A DNA stretch of 64,000 nt from Cenococcum geophilum 1.58 (taxonomy: Eukaryota > Ascomycota > Dothideomycetes > Gloniales > Gloniaceae). Made by a program: the position numbers and the translations under genes. Under the pieces are notes generated by a model, which had not been told where the DNA came from, searched no databases, and worked only from the letters and a program-made list of their open reading frames with translations. The stretch covers positions 3,038,001-3,102,000 of the forward strand of contig KV748176.1 of assembly GCA_001692895.1 (NCBI GenBank). Direction: 5' to 3'. Of this stretch, positions 45,454 through 58,289 are shown piece by piece (position 1 is the first letter of the stretch; each line of letters begins with the position of its first letter).

Positions 45454-47170
45454 ATGCATGCATTGCAGGGGAGGCACACGTCGAACAACGGTGGCTCGCA
45501 CTCGCGCGCGACCGCTAGAACTACGCCTAGCAATAGCCCTCCATAATAAAGACGGGCGAATACCACACTATAAAGCGGAAATACCTTTATTAAGAAGGTA
45601 TCTAATAAAATATAAAGCCTATTAAACGCGTCTAGTATCCAGAATTGTGGGGGAGTAACCGTTAGCCATAACAAACTAATGCAGCTAGTAGAATGGCTCT
45701 ACCAGTCTAGCGAACCTTAGGCGCCCCTCTAGTAAACCCTTAATTAAATCCTCTAACGGCTAAGCAAAATTAAAAATAAGTATAACCCCCCTTTACCGGC
45801 AAACCGCACCTAGGCCGCCGTAGCTGCGCTTTTACAGCACAGGGAACCTACCCCCCTTAAGTCAATAACTGGGTATATAATTATAATATAACTAAATATA
45901 GAATAAGCAGAGGGGCTTAGGGGATAATTAGAAACAGAAGTCCTTATAGAGATACGCAAAGAGGTTTATAACGCTATTATAGTCCAACACCTTAAGAGCG
46001 GAGACATTAGAGTCACCCTAAAGGACCAATAGGCAAAGGAACGAGCCGTAAGGGTAGGGGATAGGCTAGGAGAACGTATTAGCATAAAAGTACTCCGTAA
46101 GGATTACCTAGTTAAAGTCCTAGCGGTTCCTATAAGCCTTAGGGTAGAAAAGGGACGCCAGGCGGACAATATAGCAATTATATAGGAGATAGTAAAATAA
46201 ACGGAACGCCTTATACTAGGACTCGAAATCACCCGAATCTAATAGCTTTAATAGGAAAATACAAACTAAGCATATAATAAGAATAATGAGAGGACATAAG
46301 GGTCGCTGGAGACTCGCTAGGGAGACGCCGGACGAATATATGGCTCCCTTATCGTCAGTATATATACACCAGAAATGCAAAAACTCCTTATCTAAAAAGA
46401 AATAATTATAAATGGCCTTATATATAATACAAGGCTCTATAACCACAGACTACGCCTAGAATAATGCTATTGTTGTGCATAATAGGGACACACTTAATCT
46501 ATATGCGCAGCACAGGTGTGCTGCGGCTACTATGCAGGCCCCTATAATATAAGATATTACTTAAATTAAAACTAAATAAAATGCGCGAACTGCCACTAAA
46601 GCACATATAAGGTGTGGGAGAGAGAAAACTATATTAAATATAGGAGATGGAAGGTAAGGGCTTAACAGCTGCGGGAATAACTGCATACTAGGTTATATGA
46701 ATGGAAATAATAGGCGATAAGCTAGGGGGACGCAGGTACTTTCCTAGCGTTTCCTACCTTTAATACTAGAGGGCTAGGCTAGCCATCCCAAGCCTCAACG
46801 GGCTAGAAGCGATGCCGTGTAATATTACTAGACTAATTAGGGATATAAGGGTCACAGGGGACACAAGGGAGAGGACGCCCTGTAGGAAGACCCCTATGGA
46901 CAGCAACAGCAGGCTTAAGACCAGAACAATTAAAAATTAGACTTAATGCGGCAAATATAACATTCGTAGCCAACTTATAAAGGGCATATAGCCGACCAGT
47001 AAGAATAAAGGAAGAACCGGTAATAATAATAGATTTAAATATAGAAGCGCTAATAGGAATATAAGACATAGGAATAGAAAGCTCTATATAAAATAAGTAG
47101 TAACTAGGGTATAGATATAAGAGACAGAAGCTCCAAATATCCTAGAGAAAGTGGAAATAGAAGAAGTAAG
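45454..47170 (+). pseudogene. ORF1 (gag-like) of LINE I
   Basis: ATG 45454 (MHALQGRHTSNNGG) is in the same frame as the downstream ORF1 motifs VQHLKSGDIRVTLKDQ (about 45982-46030) and VLRKDYLVKVLAVP (about 46088-46130). Zinc knuckles follow at about 46468-46620: CYCCA-QGHT, then CANCH, in the usual double-CCHC setting. ORF1 protein binds LINE RNA and accompanies it to the target. An overlapping open frame at 45317-45625 is in another phase and is a shadow. Stops are RIP-type. Confidence 0.75.
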
Positions 47171-50100
47171 GAATAAAGGAGAGTTGAAGGACCCTTACTA
47201 GGGGTCCGCTACCTATCCATTATATAGTATAACTGCGGCAATACAAACTACCGCCTTATAAGGCCCCTACTAGACAGTCTAGACCTAGAGAAATACCATA
47301 TCCTTACTATACAAGAGCCGTATTACAATACCTTTATATAATTAATATACTGCCCCTAAGGATTCCAGCTCCTATACGAACTAAAAGCAGCTATATATAT
47401 ATGCTTTATAATCAGCAAGGCTATTAGCCTATCCTTATAGTTATAGCAGGCAGTTAACCTAGATATTACAGTTATAACAATCCAAATATATAGGGGACCG
47501 GTATAAATTATTAATATATATAACCCTAGGGTTAAAGGAGTCCTATAAACAGAGAATATTATATTAGTAATAAGCTTACTAGAAACCAAAGGTACAGAGT
47601 CTATCCTATTAGGAGATATAAACCTCTACTACCCGCGGTAGGGGGGTATCCATATTACTACAGACTAATAGTTAGAGTGCCTACTAAGAGCTATAAATAT
47701 CTAGGGCCTTAAGCTAGCCACCCCCCTAGGAGCAATTATATGGCAATAAGGCACCGCTAGAAGTANAATTNACCTNANATTTATNGANNAAGGCCTATAC
47801 TANAGACTTAAAAGGTGCAACCCCAAAGAAGAATGGGCACTCACCCTAGACTATATCCCTATCTAGATATAGCTAGACCTAGATACTAAAGCATAACTAA
47901 ATAGAAAAAGATATATAATAAGGAAGCTTAANANAGANAGTTTCCTTAATNNAGTTAAANAANAACTCTAANACCTAGAAGAAATCCACCTAATACTAAA
48001 CAAGCGAGGCCTATTAACTACCCCTAAGGAAATTAACCGAAGACTAGAAAGGATCTAGGCAGCGATTAAAAATGGGCTAGAAGAGCACTGCCCGATCTTA
48101 AAACCGGGCCCCTACGCGCGACACGTATAGTCCATATAATGCGCAGTTCTGGTTACCAGCTAACGATGAGCAAGAAGGAAATATATAAGCAGCTATAACC
48201 CTAAAGACGAGAGACGATATAAAGATATAAGAAACCAGCTAAAGAATACCCTAAAAAAAGAAGTAAGGAATAACTGGAGACGGTTTATAAATAAGTATAC
48301 TTCTAACCCGAGCCTCCCCCATAATAAGGGCCTTTGGGATATAGCGAAATGGGTAAAGAAAAAGGTAGGGCGCCTAGCAGAAGACCCACACTTACTACCC
48401 CTATAAAGAGCAGGAAAATTACAGGCTATAAACGACAACAATAAGAAGGTAAAGATCCTTATAGAAAGGTTCTTCCCCTAACCGGCTCTAGCAGACCTTA
48501 GTAATATCACGGGCAAAATACCGGTGACTTGCCTACGGGTTAACAGCGACATAATAATAGAGGAAATGGCTAGAACTATTAGCCGCCTTTTAAACAATAT
48601 AGCACTAGGACCAGATAGGATTCCAAATAAGGCCCTAAAAACCTGTAGGCCATTTATAGCACCTTAGCTTACAAATGTAGCCAGAGTATGCTTTACTATA
48701 GGCTACTACCCGCGACTTAAAAGATCTATAACGATGGTTGTCCTACGAAAAGAAGGTAAAGCAGATTACTTAATCCCAAAAAGCTACCGCCCTATTGCCT
48801 TAGAAAACACCCTTAGTAAGATCTTAAAAAGGGTAATAGCGGAACGCATAGTAGACACGGTAAAGAAACATGCCCTACTACCACAAAGCTAAATAGGGGC
48901 AAGAAAGAACCGCTCAACACTATTAGCACTTACGCTACTTATTACCACCATTAAATCTATATAGGCGATGCGAAAGGACTTTATAGTATTAATGCTTAGC
49001 CTAAACATTAGTGGTGCCTATAATAATATACCCCACGAGCGTCTCCTATATATCCTTAGGGCAAAGGGCTTCCTAAAATGGATTATATAATTTGTCTAAG
49101 GGTTTATAGGCTAGAAAGAAATATCACTAGTCTTTAGCGGATACTAGAGCCCCCCTATCGCAGTTACAACAGGAATACCATAAGAATTACCCCTCTTGCC
49201 TATACTCTTCCTTTTCTTTATAAGTAACCTGCTTAACTCCTTTAAGAAAGGGGCGACCTAGGGGATAGGCTTCGTTAATGATATAAACCTAATTATATAC
49301 GGGCCAACAGCCGCAGAGAACTGCAGAACACTAGAGAAAGCCTATAACACTTATATAGAGTAGGCAAAACGTTATAGAGTCTAATTCTTACTAGAGAAAT
49401 ACCAGCTAATCTATTTTATAAGAAAACGCAACCAATCTGCAGATCTCTAGCATATAATTCGCATCTAAGGCTTTAGGGGTTAACCAGTTTAAGGCCTAAG
49501 GGTATTAGGAGTATAGGTAGATAGCAAGCTCCGGTAGAGCGCATATACGGCGTAAGCAGCCCGTAAAGGCTAAGCATAGTTTATCGCTTTATTTAGGATT
49601 ATTAATTCCATATAGGGTCCATGCTTTTAAAGGTCACGCCTACTATATATAGTAGTCGTCCGGCCAACCATAATATATAGATCCAGTATTTAGGCCATTG
49701 GAGAAACTGAAAAGGGCCCCCTAAAATTACTTCTTAAACTACTTTAAAAGGTCTAAATAGCCTACCTCTAAAGTATTACAGGCGGGTACAAGCGAACGGC
49801 TATAGCACTACTTAAGAAGAAATCCAATATTCCCCCCCTACAGTTATATATTAAAGCCGCTACAATATAAAGAACGCAAAATAAACGTAACTCTAATATT
49901 ATAAAGTATATTAAGACACGCCTAAGTAAACTATAGAGGGACCCTAGGGTGCCCTGTAGGAGAACAAACCAACAACCCTAAAGTAGGGAAGAGATATTAG
50001 AGAAACAGGTAAAGAAAGCAGAAGAAGAATAGTGCCGCTTTAGGGCTTAGGCCTATATAGAGGAGGAAGGAAAACGCGTAAGAGGTTAGTAAAGATAACA

Positions 50101-50700
50101 GTAAGATAGAGAAAGGAGCTAAAGTAAAACACGTAAGAACGCCGGGAAACCATCTACCGCAATACAATACTAGTTGGACTAACGCTAGAGAGGTAAATAG
50201 GAGTCGAAGGTACAGAGGCTAACTTAGGCAAGACGAACCTAAGCTATAGCATAGTTAACGCTATAGGGGGTAAATACCTAAGGGCTCTGAGAAGGCCTAA
50301 CAAAGGCAGAAAATATAATAGCAATACTCTTAAGAACAGGAATAATAGGACTAAAAGATTGGCTTTACTGGGTGGGTGTCCTAGTAGGTAGCCCGAGATG
50401 CGAATGTGGCTGGCCAAGACAGACACTAAAACACGTAATACTGCTATGCCCCCTACGCACCAATTAAGAAATAATACTCTTAGCAGCTGGCACAGAGAAC
50501 TATAATACACTGCTCTTAATATAAAAAGGCCTCAAGGCGGTTACCCAGTGGCTTATTAGTTAAAATGTGCTAAATTAGTTCCGGGTTGCAAGGGAAATGG
50601 TAATAAAAGGCAAGGGGGCGAGCAGCAGGTGCCCCCTAGTAACTCTACAGTAGTAGAGTAAAAGTTTGTGATACTAGCGCGTCCGTAGGCTTGTTACGGC
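47170..50700 (+). pseudogene. ORF2 (endonuclease-RT) of LINE I
   Basis: An APE-type endonuclease at about 47220-47760, with YNCGNTNYR, ILTIQEPYYN and ILLGDINLYYPR (catalytic Glu kept; the Asp-His site partly altered). RT at about 48540-49480, with LGPDRIPNKALKTC, LNISGAYNNIPHERLL, FVNDINLI at 49271-49294 (FVDD or FADD expected) and TGIP-ELPLLPI. A terminal zinc finger at about 50395-50470 (C-CGWP, KHVILLCPL). The protein nicks DNA and primes reverse transcription on the target. The first catalytic Asp of the box is Asn here; stops are RIP-type. Confidence 0.82.
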
Positions 50701-50933
50701 AGTAGTGGTTCCCAAGGAGGTTAAACAGTAAGGTAGTAGAGCACTATAGGCGACTCGCAGGCGCTAAAAACAGGCGAGTCCTAAAAGGCGGGGAGATGGA
50801 TTATGGGGTTTTCTCATTTTTCTTAAATAGAGTTTTCTCCCCATATGTAAATAAGGAGTAGTCCGTATGGGCCTAGTAGGGATCCGAATCGGACGTTAAG
50901 TAATGAATTATTATTATTATTATATCCATCTAG

Positions 50934-52336
50934 CTAAAGTAGGCTATAAAGGATAGTCTTTAGAGAATTCTTTTACTAGGAAAGGCGCGTTAGTTTTAAT
51001 CTAGTTATAGGTTTCCTAAGTTTATATTTTATATCCTTCCCACTTAATAAGGAGTTTAAATGATTTAGATCGTATTTTCCATTATATATTATTAATTAAG
51101 TTAATAAAGTAAGAACCGTTACTATTATTAACAATTATAGGAGGTAGCGGCGGCACTTTATAAATTATAGGTTTACCCTTTAAAGGTTACAGCAAGCTTA
51201 TATAAAACGTCGGATATATTTTTATTTTAGTTAGTATTTCGAGCTTATAAGTATATAGGCTTAGTCTCTTCTTAATTTAGTATAGGCCTATAAACTTCTA
51301 ATTAAGTTTCTTTAAGGGTTGTTAAGTTTTTAGGTTTTATATATTTAGGTAAACTATATTACCTTCCTTAAAGTCCTATACGGAAGCTCGTCCTTTATTT
51401 ATATACCATTTCTATACTATTTAAGTATACGCTAATTTACTTTATAATAATTCCGTTAACTACTTTATTTAATTAGCAAAGTTATACACGTTAATTAATT
51501 AAATCCTCTTAATTATAGGTCCTGTTATATTAATTTTAGATTATAGTTTAAATCTAAGTTAAGGGTCTTATCTATAGGTTACGTAGAATAGTGTTACGCC
51601 TATTAATTTATTTTTTATATTATTCGTAGTAAACTTAGCTAAAGATAGCCACTTTTCCTAATCGTCTTATAGGTAGGAGTAGTATATTTATAGGTATTAT
51701 TCTATAATCGCATTCGCAATTTTAGTTTAACTATCTATCTCTAAATAAAATATAGTTAAGAGTTGTATTTATATACTTAATTGTTTATATAGGGCTTACT
51801 AAAAGTCTAAAACGAACTAGCTTTTATAGTTAGATATTATTAAATTAGGAAGACCATATAGCTTAAAAACGTACTTAATAAAACATTCGGCTACTAATAT
51901 TGCATTAATTAAGTCTATAGGAATTATATATCGCATTTTTATGAGATAGTTAATAATTACTATAATATTTATAAACCTATTACTATTAGGTAGGTCAACT
52001 ATAAAGTTAATTAAGATATCTCGCTATCTTTATATTAGAATTAGCAATGGTTAAAGTACTCCTTACTTCTTTATATAAGAGGTCTTCCTATATACATATA
52101 TTTTATATACTTAAACGTATTTTATATATAGTTGTATATTATAGGCCAGTAATATACTTATTAGATAATCTTATAGGTCTTTATATAGCCCGGATGTCCT
52201 ACTATAGGGGAATTATATATAAATTTGAGTATCTTAAATTATAAGGGTTTAGAATTCAGGACTACTATCTTTTATTAATAGTATATCCAATTATTATAAA
52301 TTTCGCATTTAGCGAGTGTAATATCCTTATATTACC
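50934..52336 (-). mobile_element. gypsy element K, integrase and chromodomain-side segment
   Basis: On the minus strand this holds the integrase core and tail. It is bounded on the left by LINE I and on the right by copia H, whose TTACC duplication is at 52332-52336 and 58246-58250. The three K pieces (44828-45303, 50934-52336, 58246-61189) make one element of about 4.8 kb without its 5' LTR, which would lie beyond Gy1 copy C. Confidence 0.8.
50960..52250 (-). pseudogene. integrase and C-terminal part of element K pol
   Basis: Integrase core about 51460-52050: FIVDLPNSNRFINIIVII, LIKMRYIIPIDLINAILVAECF, LYGLPNLIISN, FYLEIDSQTK, EQYLQIYYSYLQDDQ. Then the tail GNIVYLNI, KKLN-KFIGLY and PLKGKPI (about 51170-51380), and a KLLIKWEGY chromodomain-type segment (about 51010-51060). 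Catalytic D-D-E positions are readable, with some D-to-N changes. The open plus-strand stretch at 52047-52244 is an antisense shadow. Confidence 0.8.
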
Positions 52337-52535
52337 TATTGGTAACATAAGGTAATATTACGTATCTATAAGTTGTAGGTAGTATAATAATTGTTATTCT
52401 ATCTCTTTTACTTAAAGAAGGGTAAGGAGCTTAGGGCTCCTCGCTACGCTAGTGCCGCGGCAACACGTAACGGTAACTTGCCTTACGTGACGGCAACTTG
52501 CCTCGCGTAACGGTAGCTTACCTATATTCCTAATA
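52337..52535 (-). repeat. 3' LTR of copia H
   Basis: 199 bp, TATTGG to CCTAATA on the plus strand. It contains the tandem GGCAACTTGCC/ACGTGA units (about 52451-52520) and a weakened GGAGCTTAGGGCTCC hairpin. About 16 bp shorter than the copia G LTRs. Confidence 0.9.
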
Positions 52536-52735
52536 CTAGCAACTCTTTTTTTACGGTTACTATCTACGTATATATACCGCTTAACTAACGTAATAAATAT
52601 TAATCCTCCTTATTTACTATTGCTATTATAATATAAGTCTCGCTGTTTTAAAAATTGCCTCTTAGTATATGGAGTTATAGGTAGATATCTTATTAGGAGG
52701 GCCGCTAAGGCGCTAGTAGTAAGCGAGCTAATAGC

Positions 52736-52762
52736 GATTTTCTATCCTAGGGATAGAAAATC
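52736..52762. repeat. single-palindrome module in copia H
   Basis: Arms GATTTTCTATCC and GGATAGAAAATC are perfectly paired around TAG, flanked by GAGCTAATAGC and CTAATTAGCTAG. It lies between RNase H and the 3' LTR. The second palindrome (AACTTTAACC type) was not found in this copy. Confidence 0.88.
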
Positions 52763-52849
52763 CTAATTAGCTAGTTTTAGTTAGGGTCCGCAGAATATTA
52801 TACTACTACTCCCTTTTAACCTAACCTTTAACTTATATATATAGAGTAT

Positions 52850-55800
52850 TTATATTAATAAACGTCTCTAGTACCTTATTTAGGTTTACCTTTATTATTA
52901 TATCTACTAGGTTATCTTAGCTATTAATCTATTAAATCTTAAAAAGTGCTTAACGCTTATATGATTGCTAAAGTGCCATAATATTAATTATAAGGCGCTT
53001 TTCCTTTAGAGTACTAAGCTTAACTAAATACTTATAGAGGGAATATAAGTTAGTGTATATAATTATAGGGATAATAGGAAGTTTAAGTTAATCTATAATT
53101 AGTTCTAATTGTAATTACTATATTAACTCCGCTAACTATTCTATATATCTCTAACGCTAGAACGCTTTAAGTAACGCACTTACTCTTAGTTAAGCTCTAA
53201 TAAATAAGATTACCGTAGATTATAAAGTTATTCTCTTTAGTAGATTTATTTGCGATAATAATCTTATATTTTGGCTAGGAGCTAAAATCTTTATTATTTA
53301 TAAACAATTTATTAATAAATACAAAGAGCTTAGTAGTGGGAAGATTAATAGGCACGTAGAGTAGTCCCTAATTAAGATGGTTTATTTGCTAGAAAAGACG
53401 TTTATTTAGGGTAAGAATATTATTCTTAGTTAGTTTCTAGTGTTAGGCGGCAATAAAGAGATTAAATTAAAGCCTTAGGTTAATAGATAGAAGTAATATA
53501 CACTTTATAAGCGCGTTACTCTATATATCTTTACTTTAGAGAATTAACGTTAATAATGTTAATTTTCTTACCTTAACCCTTCTAGCGTAAAGTAATAGAA
53601 TCCTTGTTTAGGGCGAGGATACATTTATTAAAGAGTAATAGTATTATTAAATTAAGCTTTTCCTTTAGCTTTACTATAAGATTTACCTTTACTAGCTTAT
53701 CTTTTTTAAGAGCTAAGAATTAGTCGTCTTCTAAGATAATTATATTATTAGTTTATATGCTGACGATTCTAAATAGAGTTTCTATAGTTATAATAAGGAA
53801 GTAGGGATTAAATATAAAAGTAGTTATTAAAAGCTTTTTTTTATAGTGCTTACTATAGGTAGCCTACTAATAAGTTCCTGCCTCTGCAATTTTATATAAT
53901 AGCTTAAGTATAACCATAATTATATCTTCGGGATATTAGTGGCGAATTTACTCTAGAAGGTATACTAATATTAAGCGCTAAAGGTATATCTCTAATTAGG
54001 TATAGGCCTAGGTAATATTTTATAAATAAACCGTTATTCTATTCTTTATTAAGGAGGAAGCTAGCGTAATAATAACTTGCTAACTAGCTTGTTAAATTAT
54101 AGGGGATTATGTAAGAATTACCTCCTTACTATTATTATTATAACCTTAAATAATAAGCCTTAATTTCTTAAATAGGGCGTTAGTAGCTTTACTCTTAATC
54201 TTATTAACTATTTTTAACTTAAAGATGCGAACTCTATTAAACTTAGTAAGGTTATACTTCTTAAATTCAAAAACTTCTCTTATAATAGGACTATTAATCT
54301 CCTGCTTATTAGATGCTTAGAAAGGAGCTTTAAGGGTTATAATATAACCTTCCTTTTAGAGCTATTTTGCGAGCTTAAAGTTAGCCTTCTCCTTAGCTGT
54401 TATAAAGGCCATTAATAACTTAACTCTATTCTTAATAGCGGCAATAAATTACTCTTTAAAATTAATAAGATATTAGCAATTTTATAATCCCTTTAGGTGA
54501 CCTCTACCGCGTTATAGTTATAGAACCTTTACTATAATTATATTAGAATTATAGTTGCCTTCTAGAGTGTATTAATTATAGTTCTCCTCTAGGGCATCCT
54601 GTAAAGGCTTAAAACTATTATCTTTATAGTAAGGCTTAATAACGGTTAAATGGAATTAAGTGAGTCTATAAGGCATTTAAATAGTATAAGTTTAACTATT
54701 AATTATAATAAGTTAATATAGGCCTAACTACCCTCCCGTTTTACGCTATACGTATACCTTAGACTAGAGTAGCAGATTAAGCATAGTTAAGGTATTTAGG
54801 CCATTTCTTATTCCTAGTGCGTTATTAACCTAGTGTGTAGTATAGAGACGTCGCACCTTTTTATTATCTTATAAATAGCCTTAGCTTATTATATAACGGA
54901 AGGAGATAGTAAAGAATTATTAGTTATTTAAGGGTAAGCGCTAAAGACTAGTAATATAGGTATAAGTCCATCTAGGCTAGCGGAATTATTAATGGCTTTA
55001 ATAGCTATTTATAAGGTAAGTTTTTTACTAGCATCCTCTAGTTCTAAAGAGATAATCTTATATACGCGGCGTAATGGCGTATAATATCGCTCTACTTTTT
55101 TTAATACTATTATATACCTTAATAGGGACTTCCTTAACCTTAATTACCATTACCTTTATCTATTATTAAAACTTTATAGATAAGAAGTTCTTTCCTACGT
55201 TATGGATAATTTAATTAGGGGGTTTTAGGTAGATATTAATCTAGTATAATTAAAGAGTATCCTATGCGTTCCTAGCTAATATATTCTTTAAAAAACGTAT
55301 AGCTTAAAAGGAGGTTAAAAAGGTAATAACTTAGAGTACTAGCTTGCCGCTAAAATATATAACGTTAATAACAATATAGAAGTTAAAGTTGTAGTTATCT
55401 TTAAAGGTGAACTTAAATTGGCTAGGGGACTTCTGGTTTATTTAGTAGTAATAGTAGTACTTTATAAGATACTTAATCGCCTTAATCTTAACTTTATAAC
55501 CTACTTACTAAAGAACCCTAAGTAATTAATAAACTAATAGGTAACTAAAATGGTGGTATAGTTGGCGTAACTCTAACTTAGTTAAATGGCTTTAAGCAAC
55601 GCTCTTTTTTAGTTATTAAAGGAGTAACTAAAGGTAACCCTACTTACGTATAACAGGCACCTAACTATCTCCCTACACAAGTATATTCTTAAGATTGTTA
55701 AGCTTAACGCCTAATTTATCTATATCCCTAATATAGAATAGAAATAGGGTATTTATGGGAATAATATGGAAAGTAATATATCCTAAGGGGGTTTAGACCC

Positions 55801-57700
55801 TAATTATGCTAAAAGAGATTATAGTACCTTTGCTAAAACAAATTATATATTAGCCTGCCGTTAATTAGTTAATCTAAATAGAGCTATTAAGCTACTAGAG
55901 AGCTTAAACTTAAGGTTTTTCTACTATAGATACTCCTATAGCTCTAGTATCTAGTATAATACTATAAAAGACATTTGCCGAGTATCTATTATTAAAGGAG
56001 AACGCGGAGCTCTCCTTTAGCTTATTAAAGATATTTAACTTCGTAATAGAATAGAGTGTAGATTAGTTATTAAGAACAGTGACGGTTTATATACTATCTA
56101 CCTTACTATATTTAGTAAAGTATTAGTTAGGTAAGTGGTTTTTAATTTCCATATCTATAAGGAGCTATTTAGCCTTATTAACCTTACCTTTAAGATCTTT
56201 TACGCCTTTATATTAAACTAAGAAGCTTTAAAAATAGGCCGTAGTAACCTTATAATTTCTGATATTTCTTATACTTTAGCGAAACTTATTATATGCCTCC
56301 TTTTATTTATTAAAAGAATGCCTAGTTAACTAGCAATTCGGTTTCTTACAAACGTAATACTTCTTTTAGCAATTACTTTAAAATAAACCTCTATAAGGAC
56401 CTCCATAATTACCTTATAGTTAATATTAATTATACCCTTTACCGTATTCCCTACCACGGCTATTATATATTCGGTTAGTCTAGTTATAATTATATTAGTT
56501 AGGAATACTTAGTTAGGTAGGGTTTTTAGTATAAAACTATTAAGATTCTTATATTTATATTATAGTACCTATAGCGGAGCATAGCTCGGTATATACTCCT
56601 TTAAATATATTTATAGGTTTATATAGCGCTAAATTACACTTAGGAACGCTATAGTGGGCTAAGATAACCTAGTCCCTTAGGCTGTTCTTATTTTAGTAAG
56701 TTTTAGTAAGGCCACATTAGATTTTCTAAAGTTTATTAAAGAGTAGTTAAAGGCACTCTAAATAAGTCTTTATTAAGTTAAAAGCGGTAACTTTTTAGAA
56801 TGTAGTCTTTTACTATTTAGATATACAAAGCTAGCAATTCTTATTAATCTTAAAGTAGGCTTTAGTAAGCTAAAGTATTATATTAAAGCTATAGTTTCTA
56901 CCCGCAATATAGTTATAATAAAATGTCACTGCCTGTCCCTTTAATATAATAGAGAAAGCGTAATAGTACTAGTGGCCTTAAATTCTAATTTTATTACAAT
57001 AGTTATAAAAGACCTATAGTTTTATTCCGAGTATATCGTATAGTTCTCCTCTAAACTTCTTCTCTTTATCTAAATATACCTTTATTAAATTCGTAACTTC
57101 TTATAGTAGAGGCTCGCCGGTTAGCTAGGATAAAGGAGTTAGAGGTAGTAAAGGAGGTAAAGGAAGAGCACCTTTAAGTAAGAGGGTACCTCCTAATAGG
57201 AGAGCACCTCTAGGTGGGGGATTAGCGTTCTAGGGGTTTTAATATAAATTAAAGTTGCCTTCTAAAGAATATAGGTTAGTTTTAGGTTTCCGTAGTTAAT
57301 ATATAATCTTAGGTTTCGTCTATACTAGTTCTTCTATACTAATAATAACGGCCTAAATATTACTAGTAATTAGGTTACCGTTCTTAGTAATATATACCCC
57401 ATTTCTATAGAGGAAGTCTTAAAAATCCTAAACAATATTAACGTTACTAAGTGCCTAGGTATTAGCAGTCTATCCTATAAAATCCTCCCTAAAATACTCC
57501 TATAGTTATAAATTAGCGTACTGTTTATTTCGGTAGAATATAATATAGTATAGGAAAAAGCCGTTAACCCGTTTTACGGTATAAGTTATTATATTAAAGG
57601 CGAATTTATTCTAATCTTTATTAATAAGTTTCGCGTACTTAGCTACCCCTAGTAGTTAGGAGTTTTTCTAGTTATTTAAAGTAGCTATATTTTCAGAGGA
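52850..57700 (-). pseudogene. gag-pol polyprotein of copia H
   Basis: On the minus strand: gag starts near 57694, where the ATG found in copia G reads ATA; gag ends about 56900. Protease and pre-integrase segment about 55650-56800 (no clear motif seen). Integrase about 54800-55650: FTFKDNYNFNFYIVINVIYFSGK, HNVGKNF, KVERYYTPLRRIYKI and FSAYP. RT about 53400-54450: YPEDIIMVILK, LLYKIAEAGT (53870-53945) and a TNN box (about 53745-53755, Asp-Asp expected). RNase H about 52850-53400. The order INT before RT is diagnostic of copia. The same gag sequence (MKVYLDKEKKFRGELYDIL at about 57005-57065) begins the intact patch in copia G. Confidence 0.82.
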
Positions 57701-58045
57701 AGGGATATATTATTAGTATAGGGATTATTATTTAGTACGCGTTTATAATAAGAATCTGCGATTATAAGGCTTAGGACTAGTTCTAGCTTTAAATTATAAG
57801 GACTTATAAAGCATATTATTCTATATAATAGACGTAAGAATCTATAATCTAGGAAAGGCTTAGGACCAGTTCTAGCCTTTTAGATCCTTAGATTTATAGA
57901 AAAGTTCTATTTAAGGTTTAGGACCAGTTCTAACCTTAAAAGACAGCTTCCTCTAGCACGAGTAGTACTAGTATAGTAGCTTATCTCTTCTTAGTGGAAT
58001 ACCTAGCTGTTCTATGGTATAATAGTAAAGTTAACCACTAATTAA

Positions 58046-58245
58046 TGTTAGTAATATAAGGTAATATTACGTATTTATAAGTTGTAGGTAGTATAATAAT
58101 TGTTATTCTATCTCTTCTTGCTTAAGGAAGGGCAAGGAGCTTAGGGCTCCTTACTACGCTAGTGCCGCGGCGACATATAACGGCAACTTACCTTATGTGA
58201 CGGCAACTTGCCTTACGTGACGGCAGCTTACCTATATTCCCAACA
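58046..58245 (-). repeat. 5' LTR of copia H
   Basis: 200 bp, TGTTAGTAATA to CCCAACA on the plus strand. Same tandem units and hairpin as the other copia LTRs. The terminal TG and CA are kept. Confidence 0.9.
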
Positions 58246-58289
58246 TTACCATTTCCCTATTTAAATTGCTTTTATTATATCTACTATCT

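Larger units (their letters stand above)
45304..50920 (+). mobile_element. Tad1-like LINE I, full length
   Basis: A non-LTR retrotransposon of about 5.6 kb with ORF1, ORF2 and a 3' end made of TTA repeats (about 50908-50920). Both sides carry TATATCCATCTAG (45291-45303 and 50921-50933), a target duplication of at least 13 bp. It inserted into the 3' region of gypsy K. The 5' 200 bp (45304-45530) are GC-richer and nearly free of RIP. No RNase H was recognised. A cluster of N bases is at 47766-47952. Confidence 0.9.
52337..58245 (-). mobile_element. Ty1/copia element H, full length
   Basis: A 5.9-kb element on the minus strand: 5' LTR 58046-58245, gag, protease, integrase, RT, RNase H, 3' LTR 52337-52535. 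It has a perfect TTACC TSD (52332-52336 and 58246-58250). It is the full-length relative of copia G and shows the region G lost. It inserted in the integrase region of element K. Stops and D-to-N changes show RIP. Confidence 0.93.

Noticed and set aside
45317-45625. A 102-codon open frame at the 5' end of LINE I with CxC and CxxC
   Set aside because: It is out of phase with ORF1. The frame starting at ATG 45454 continues into the recognised ORF1 motifs and zinc knuckles, so this one and the two minus-strand frames at 45259-45674 are shadows in RIP-poor DNA.
46216-48441. Minus-strand open frames inside LINE I
   Set aside because: LINE I reads on the plus strand through ORF1 and ORF2 motifs, and these frames oppose it.
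50244-50510. 88-codon minus-strand open frame
   Set aside because: Antisense to the C-terminal zinc finger of LINE I ORF2.
52047-52244. 65-codon plus-strand open frame
   Set aside because: Antisense to the integrase of element K.
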